Origin: Pseudocercospora fijiensis CIRAD86
Lineage: Eukaryota > Ascomycota > Dothideomycetes > Mycosphaerellales > Mycosphaerellaceae
Direction: 5' to 3'
NCBI RefSeq assembly: GCF_000340215.1
Contig: NW_006921550.1
Location: 124,001-188,000 of the forward strand
DNA length: 64,000 nt
The number at the start of each line of letters is the position of its first letter. The first letter of the stretch is position 1. Of this stretch, positions 57,857-64,000 are shown in pieces. The position numbers and the translations under genes are program-made. The notes below the pieces were generated by a model. That model was not told where the DNA came from, did no database searches, and saw only the letters and a list, made by a program, of their open reading frames with translations.

Positions 57857-59823
57857 AGTTGTGCTCGCATTTTGAAGCGTTTTGAGATGAGATCGAAAGC
57901 GAGCCGGAGACACGAGCAGCATCTGTTGCTTGTGCGAGACGAGCATGGATTGGGCGTTTTAGCAGAATATTAAACTTCTGATAGCAGTTGTTTTCTGCTA
58001 GGTGACAGTTTTGCCGCTGATCTCCCGCTGAAGTATTTTTGTCTATACTGAAATGATACCTTTTGAACTGCAACAAGTCTCAATCAGATTTGCATGTTCC
58101 CATGTATTCGTACAAGATCCTTCCCGTATCCACACCAATGACACCAGGTCCGAGGCCTTCCATCCGACTGTCGGAGGTACGAGACTGCAGGATGGATCGA
58201 TCAAGAAGAGAATTTCTACGCTATGCCGCAACTCCAGCCGTGCCGTGTTTCGAAGTGCTTATAGGCTCGTACGGCTGCTCTAGCCGTAGTATTTGCCGTG
58301 CAGCAAGAACACTTGATAAGAATAAGACGGAGAAGCCGGTTAGAAATGGTATGTTTATCTGATATACGAAAGAGCTCTACATCCTAAGAATAGTGGTATC
58401 GAGGGTGCTAAACCGCGTATAGATATTCAGTATATCTATTAAGAGAAGGTCTTCCTATTTTAATAAACGATTAGTATATCGACAGCTATAATGCTTCTTT
58501 CCTCCTACCTACTAAGCGCTCTATACTTAATCTTACCTACCTCGACCCTTCTAGGTATCTATAATAGTAGGCATTAGCAAGCACTTCTTAACTATCCTAG
58601 ACGCCAATGGCTACGATTTCCAGCTCAAGAAATCCGACGAGGCCAAGATCCAATGAGGGTAATTCCCCCGATCGCATTCTTTGGGAACGCTGACGTCCAG
58701 GTTCGACTATTTCGCCAACCCAGTTTCGACTATATCGCTCCAGGAATGGCTGCAGCCTTGTATAACACGCGCCTAAGAATTACGAACAATTCAGGACGTA
58801 CGATCGCGTTACGAGTCGCTGCAGTGAGGGTTGGAGGCGCCGTATGCCACGGCATAGGAGCTTTTATGTCGGGAAGTCAAGAATTTGTCATCGATCAGGA
58901 CGGAGACTCTCATGTTATGCTTCACAACCTTGAAGCTGGTGAAGCTTGAAGCGTTGAGATACATGCACACATGTACACATCGAAGGACTCAGGATATGCA
59001 GAAAGATGTCACTGGGCTTATTAATGAGGACATGCTCAACAGCTGCTATCGGCCTCGAGCTGCATGCTTCGCAGCAGGATGGCACAATTGAAGTGCCTGT
59101 TTTTCTGAGACATTTGTTCGTTTAGGAGGTATCGTCAGAAACTTCGGAAGAACTTTTCGAGAGACGAGACCCCAATTGTGTAGTCTTATCTCGTGTCAAA
59201 TCGTACAGTGTTCCAATCGTACAACAAGTCCTTGTCTAGTTCGTGACTGTTCGTCTGCAGGACAAGGACTTGGCGCACCCATTTGGCACAGGCTTTGCGA
59301 ACGACGAGTGGTCAGAGATGCCGCGCCAAGGAGGAGGCATGTTGACTGTCTCTGAAATCGCCGCGCCGGCTCCGCGGATGGAGGACTGGTTTGCATGCAG
59401 GCGAAGGCGATTCGAATGTTCTCTCGCCTTGTCTTCATCACTGAGAAGTCAGGTGAGGAAGCGGTATGGTCGCATTAACGTTATTGTAGAGTTCGAGGCT
59501 TTCGAGTGAAAGCAGGGAAAAGGCTCCAGTGGCGCTCTTTGGGCAAGAGGAGACATTCTGAGATTTACGCATGGGGGAGAGCGCTACCCAGCCCGCACTT
59601 GCCATCTGGAAGGGGACGGTCAGCGCTGATTCCATCTTCACACCCCAATACCACGCATCACAACAACCGACGCCCGTTACACTCGCTATTTTTCCTATTT
59701 GGTGGTGCGGAATTCCATACGACGCGCAAAAGGTGGTTGGTCGGAGCATTTTGGGCAGATTTGGGAGAGGGCCTTGAAGGAGGCTGTGCAGGCCAAACTG
59801 GCCGGCAGCAACAGCACGACGAC
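57857..59823. other. Intergenic region with a repeat relic
   Basis: About 2 kb. The part 57857-58370 is ERG13 3' sequence. 58380-58570 has RIP-like composition (TpA-rich, CpA-poor), and then normal composition resumes. A 98-codon frame (58653-58949, MRVIPPIAFFGNADVQVRLF) has no recognisable domain. The last 900 bp is the promoter region of the next gene. Confidence 0.5.
58375..58646. repeat. Short RIP-type relic with a coding tail
   Basis: A TpA-rich, CpA-poor stretch ends in a frame reading GISKHFLTILDANGYDFQLK and on to a stop at 58645. It looks like the degraded end of a repeat copy or transposed gene fragment. Confidence 0.45.
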
Positions 59824-62260
59824 ATGATGGATAATCGGAGATCACTGCTGGACGACGATGCGACACCGACACAGGAGCGCGCAAACGTATTTAGCGACGA
59901 GTTCGAGATCGACGACGAGGTTGACTACTTCGTTGCCGACGGCTTCAATGCCGCCGCAGAGGGGGTCTCCCACAACCGCCAAGGCTCTGTAGATGAGCCC
60001 ATTCGAAGTGTATCCGCACATTTCGCAACAAACCCGGTATCGCCCATACCGCCAGCGATGGCGAGTGGGCCTTCGAGGAGTTCGATACGGAAATCGCGGT
60101 CGCAAGCAAATCCCTTTGCAAGTCCGGACGACGATGAGCCTGCGTCACCTGGTGGACGGCATCATAGTCTCGAGTTCGAACCAGATGGCGCCGTGCGGCG
60201 ATCCGTCTCATCGGCATCATCTTCACAGTTTGCGCCCACGAATACACCACGATTTGGCGCGGGACCGAGTCATCCGTATGGCATTTATCCGCAGGGCACA
60301 GCGGCGCGCACACCAAGCCTGGCGACACAGTCTACGATACGGCCCAATGCGCGACAGTCATACTCGCAGAATCGTCCTGCCCACCCGTATGCCATGTACC
60401 CGCAAGGCGTAGACGATGACATGGACGACGAAGATGACGATATTGCCCTACACAACCAGAATCCTGTCGTGCCTGTTGGGTTCCCTGGTCTTGGCCAGAA
60501 TTACACGCGGCGGATAGGACCAGATGGTGAGGATCAAGACTTAATAGGTGAAGATGGACATACAGAACAACTACCGCCATACAGTCGATATCCTGAGGAT
60601 GGTCCCGAGAAGATGCCTCTGCTGCCTATGGCGTTGCATAGCAGAGCGCCTGTGGCCGGCACTGATCCTGGAATGCCATTAATGCACACCACGCTAGAGC
60701 CGTCACCCACACCGCAGCCACAGTCGATGACAGATGAGTCTGCATTAGAAAGACAACACACACGCATGTCACGCATATCGGGACAAGCCCTTATCAACTC
60801 AGGCTCGTCAGATAGCACGAGCATGACGAAAAAGTCGTGGAAGGAGAAGACATGGAAGGAGAAGAGAAAAACGCCCTTCTGCGGTATACCATTCTGGGTG
60901 ATACTGCTCGGCATCTCTGTGATAGTATTCATCAGTGCTGTCCTTGGAGGTGTAATTGGCGGATTCGTTGCTGGTGGGAAACATGCCCGTGATAAGTGAG
61001 TTGCTCTCCCGTCGTGCTGCCACGAGCATACACTAACATGGATATATCAGAAACCCCACCATCACGGTCGTAACGTCGTTGTACGATGCTAGCCTAATCG
61101 CCTCACCGACGTCCGGCGCTCCACCGACTGGCACGTTTGGACTGACTCTGGGCGCGCCTCAGGAGACTCAACATGACTGCCTGCCTCACCACAATCAGCA
61201 ACCCGCATGGAGCTGCGACCTGTCACCTAACTCAGCTTTAGGTATCGTCATCGGCCTGCCTCAGGATGGACCAGATCTGGGTGCTCAGGTATTTGATGCC
61301 TCATATGATAAGACGATTGCATATGGCGCACAGCTTTCCAGCATGAACACAAGCTTCTCCAAATTTTTGACAGTTCAGGACAATGATGCACCCGCGAACG
61401 GCCCTGCATTCTACTTCCAGCAATTCTACAACAAGGTCGTCGTCGTTCCAGAGAATCTTATCGCGCTAGACAATGACAAGAAATCGAAACGAGGCTGGTT
61501 TGTGCCTCCACCCAATTGGGCGGTGCCGAAGGAATTTCGTGCTAGGAAGCAACTTGCCAGTCCTGGTGAGAAACCTTGGTTCTGCGTTTGGAATGGCACA
61601 TTCCTGGAAGGCTTCATCTATGTGACACAAACATATACGCCGCCAGCGTCGACGACCACGGCAATCAACTCTTCATCCACGGCACCACCGCCAGGATCGT
61701 CAGGTCCACCGCCGACATCTGCCAATACCACACCAGTATCTGGCGCGCCTACACCAACGCCAACAGTCTCACCCACGCAGCCCACGGACTTGGTCACAAA
61801 AACCATGTCCTTCCCATGGACTACTGCCACCGTCACTGCGCCAGCATCCCAGCTTGACGGCTACAGAAGCAGGTTCAGCGCTGAAGCACAGAAGCAGAAA
61901 GAGTTTGCGGGTGGGGGTGACCATCGAAAACGCGCATCAGACATTGCTCCACATGATCTTTGGAGTCAATTGGATGTGTTCCCATATCTCTTCAAGCTTG
62001 AAGAAAGGAGGTTACCTAATAACCCAATCACTCCATACTGTCAGCAATACCAAATACTGGACAATGGACATGCGAACTGGGTCGGCGATGACAATGGAGA
62101 ACCGATCATCATCGACCTAGAAGAGGACGATCCGAACTTCTCCGCTTACGAGAGCGCTGGCATTGCCTCGACGAACTCTAAGAGAGGTATCGCCGGGAGC
62201 TGCCACTGCCAATGGATGAGCGGCGTAGACGAGGACGACCCAACCAAGCGAAGGCGATGA
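59824..62260 (+). CDS. Large single-pass membrane protein (DUF7820-like)
   Basis: Exons 59824-60995 and 61051-62260 give 793 residues; the first of two adjacent ATGs is used. The N-terminal 350 residues are acidic, Pro/Ser/Tyr-rich and disordered, with two HPY[GA][IM]YPQG repeats about 50 residues apart. A basic stretch (KKSWKEKTWKEKRKTP) precedes one transmembrane helix (IPFWVILLGISVIVFISAVL, then Gly-rich) near residue 375. The outer part begins ITVVTSLYDASL and holds Cys-containing folds plus a Thr/Pro/Ser-rich linker (about 580-640), likely glycosylated. The order of disordered N-tail, basic patch and helix suggests type II topology with the C-terminus outside. I recall DUF7820 for this family; its function is not established. 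Confidence 0.75.
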
Positions 62261-63153
62261 CACTCGAACTCACCTTCCCCATAACGACTTACATGCCGGC
62301 GTTTGCAATTTTATTCTCTTTATTCAGATCTTGACACGATCGCACAGCACTGGCCGGAGCTTTTTCACTTTTTCTTGTTGGTTTCTTGCAAGACCGAATA
62401 CAGGAGTTGGGAGTCAGACTAGGACATATTGGCATGGACAAACGCAGAGTGCGACATGGGAATGAGCGATGGAGCTGGTGTTCTTTTTGTTGTTTTGTTC
62501 TGGAACTCGACTGCTGACGAAAAGCGGAGTTTTTGTTGCGTGTGTTTGATAGTGAGTGACTCGTGAGTGAGACCACACGTACCGTATACTCTGGACGTGG
62601 ACTGGCATATCTTGGCGCGCATGTAGCGAGTTCCGAGAAAGAGCTTTGATGAGCATACAATTATGCTATACCTTGTGAGGTTTACTGGGCGTGTCATTTT
62701 CCAGTGGTGTGTCGTACAGTGAGGATGTGTTCGGGTCTTTCGAGGAGAGGAAAGGAAAGGAAAGGCCTGGCCATTTCTTGCGCGGCTTTTGCCATGCCGA
62801 AGACTATAGCACGTACTGTGGTGTGATCAGTGATATTGTGAAAGGCTGACATGTGACGCCAACCGCACCTTCTTAAATGAGAAATTTGACTTTTAAACTT
62901 CCACAATCCCTGCCACTTCTTCTTCACGCCTTCCACCTCAAAAGCTTAAGTGAATAGGTCGGCTGCGATGCAGAGTGAATCGCACTTGCTTTGACCATCC
63001 AACCAACCAGCGCTTTCTGACCTGGACTTCAACTTGAACATGACTTCTTGCCTTCACCAACGCCTCGACCCTGCCAGCCATATTCCATAACGCGAGCAAC
63101 GAAGCAAAACCTCGAGACCGACAAGCCATTTTCGTCTGCGCATACGACTCAAA
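62261..63153. other. Intergenic region
   Basis: About 890 bp, including the 3' UTR of the membrane protein gene and the TAD2 promoter. Minus-strand open frames here have no coding features. Confidence 0.5.
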
Positions 63154-64000
63154 ATGGTCTTCGGTCCCATCCCAAACCGCGAGTACCATGAAGGTTTCAT
63201 GAGGAAAGCCATCGAAATGGCACAATTCGCCCTCGCCAGCGACGAGACACCGGTCGGATGCGTTTTCGTGCATAACGGAGAAGTCATCGGACGTGGTATC
63301 AATGGCACAAACGCCAGTCTGAATGTGAGTTCCTTCTTCAAAAAGTCTCTTCCAATCCAGATCCAAAACTAATCCAGAAATTCCTTCCAAGGGTACCCGC
63401 CACGCGGAATTTGTCGCTCTCGCTGAGATCATGGCTCATCATCCACAATCGATTTTGCACGAGACCGACTTATACGTGACCGTGGAGCCCTGCATCATGT
63501 GCGCCTCCGCACTGCGACAATACGGGATCCGAGCCGTGTATTTCGGCTGCTTGAATGATAGATTTGGGGGCTGTGGAGGCGTAATGAACATCCATTCGGA
63601 TCCGGGAATTGATAGTACTTTTCCTTGCTATGGTGGACTGTTCAGAGAGGAGGCGATCATGCTGCTCAGGCGCTTCTATGTCCAGGAGAATGAGAAAGGT
63701 ACGTGTGTCGCCAGGCATGCAATCGAGTTAGATGAGAGAGATGACTCACTAATGCTATTCTGTCGACAGCGCCTGACCCCAAGCCAAAGAAGAACAGAGA
63801 ACTCAAGACGGAAATCTTACCGGTCACCGTGACACCTACGACTGGAGCACCTACCAATGCTGCAGCAGCAGCTCGGGCAACGGCTGCAGCGAAAAGCGCT
63901 GCTTCGGCACCACCGCCGCAACTCATACCGATCCCAACTCCTGTGCTAGGTGCTCAGAATGCGACTCATAAGACTGCGCCTGTTGCTACTACGCCGCTTG
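63154..64000 (+). CDS. TAD2: tRNA-specific adenosine deaminase subunit TAD2 (partial)
   Basis: The catalytic subunit that converts A34 to inosine in tRNA anticodons. Exons 63154-63324, 63392-63698 and 63770 onward; the window ends inside exon 3. The deaminase domain has FALASDETPVGCVFV, the zinc/proton-relay motif TRHAEFVALAEI (His and catalytic Glu) and PCIMCASAL with the two zinc Cys, then RFGGCGGVMNIH. The first acceptor is taken at AAG (63391) because it gives the family-like NASLNGTRHAE; the CAG 14 nt earlier breaks the frame. Exon 3 begins APDPKPKKNRELK and becomes an Ala/Pro-rich extension, longer than in yeast Tad2. The end is not visible. Confidence 0.92.

Noticed and set aside
59506..59823. 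In-frame N-terminal extension of the DUF7820-like protein
   Set aside because: The extension is basic and Gly/Arg-rich, unlike the acidic start at 59824, and probably is 5' UTR.

Overview
The window looks like a piece of a filamentous ascomycete chromosome, most likely a Dothideomycete (inference, no database search). The reasons are short GT-AG introns of about 50-200 nt, a CFEM/Pth11-type receptor, fungal versions of TYR1, ERG13, SKI2 and profilin, and a repeat-rich block with the marks of RIP (repeat-induced point mutation).

Region 1 (1-8400) is a RIP-mutated repeat block. CpA and TpG are strikingly rare, CTAG/TTAG/TAGC words dominate, CpG is kept, and several minisatellite arrays are present. 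A 100-N assembly gap lies at 5620-5719. On the minus strand, about 4440-7160, a frame broken almost only by TAG/TAA stops still reads as a RecQ-type helicase. A second decayed frame lies at 25-690. The block ends at a GAAGGTR microsatellite near 8480.

Region 2 (8500-27000) is gene-dense: a secreted three-repeat cysteine-rich protein, prephenate dehydrogenase (TYR1), ribosomal protein uS11, an ATP-grasp enzyme, an EMC10-like ER protein, an FGGY kinase, an SDR, profilin, an F-box-like/2EXR-type protein, an RNPS1-like SR protein, and a deletion-broken AAA-ATPase pseudogene.

Region 3 (27004-34982) is one very large gene: a CFEM plus seven-TM Pth11-like receptor with a disordered tail of about 2,250 residues. 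The tail is full of SRSPSP motifs and carries eight [T/V/M/N]Q[T/A] motifs, several of them TQT. This is the most unusual object in the window.

Region 4 (35900-46400) is accessory: a small acidic unknown, a decayed F-box-like gene, a membrane-anchored wall-type protein, a BTB gene interrupted by an in-frame TAG, and three paralogous coiled-coil genes on the same strand.

Region 5 (47100-64000) is core again: an importin-7/8-type karyopherin and the SKI2 helicase (both minus), a 313-bp inverted-repeat element, HMG-CoA synthase, a short repeat relic, a large single-pass membrane protein, and the 5' part of the tRNA adenosine deaminase TAD2 running off the right edge. No tRNA, rRNA or CRISPR was found. 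Exon boundaries were read by eye from GT/AG sites and frame continuity.
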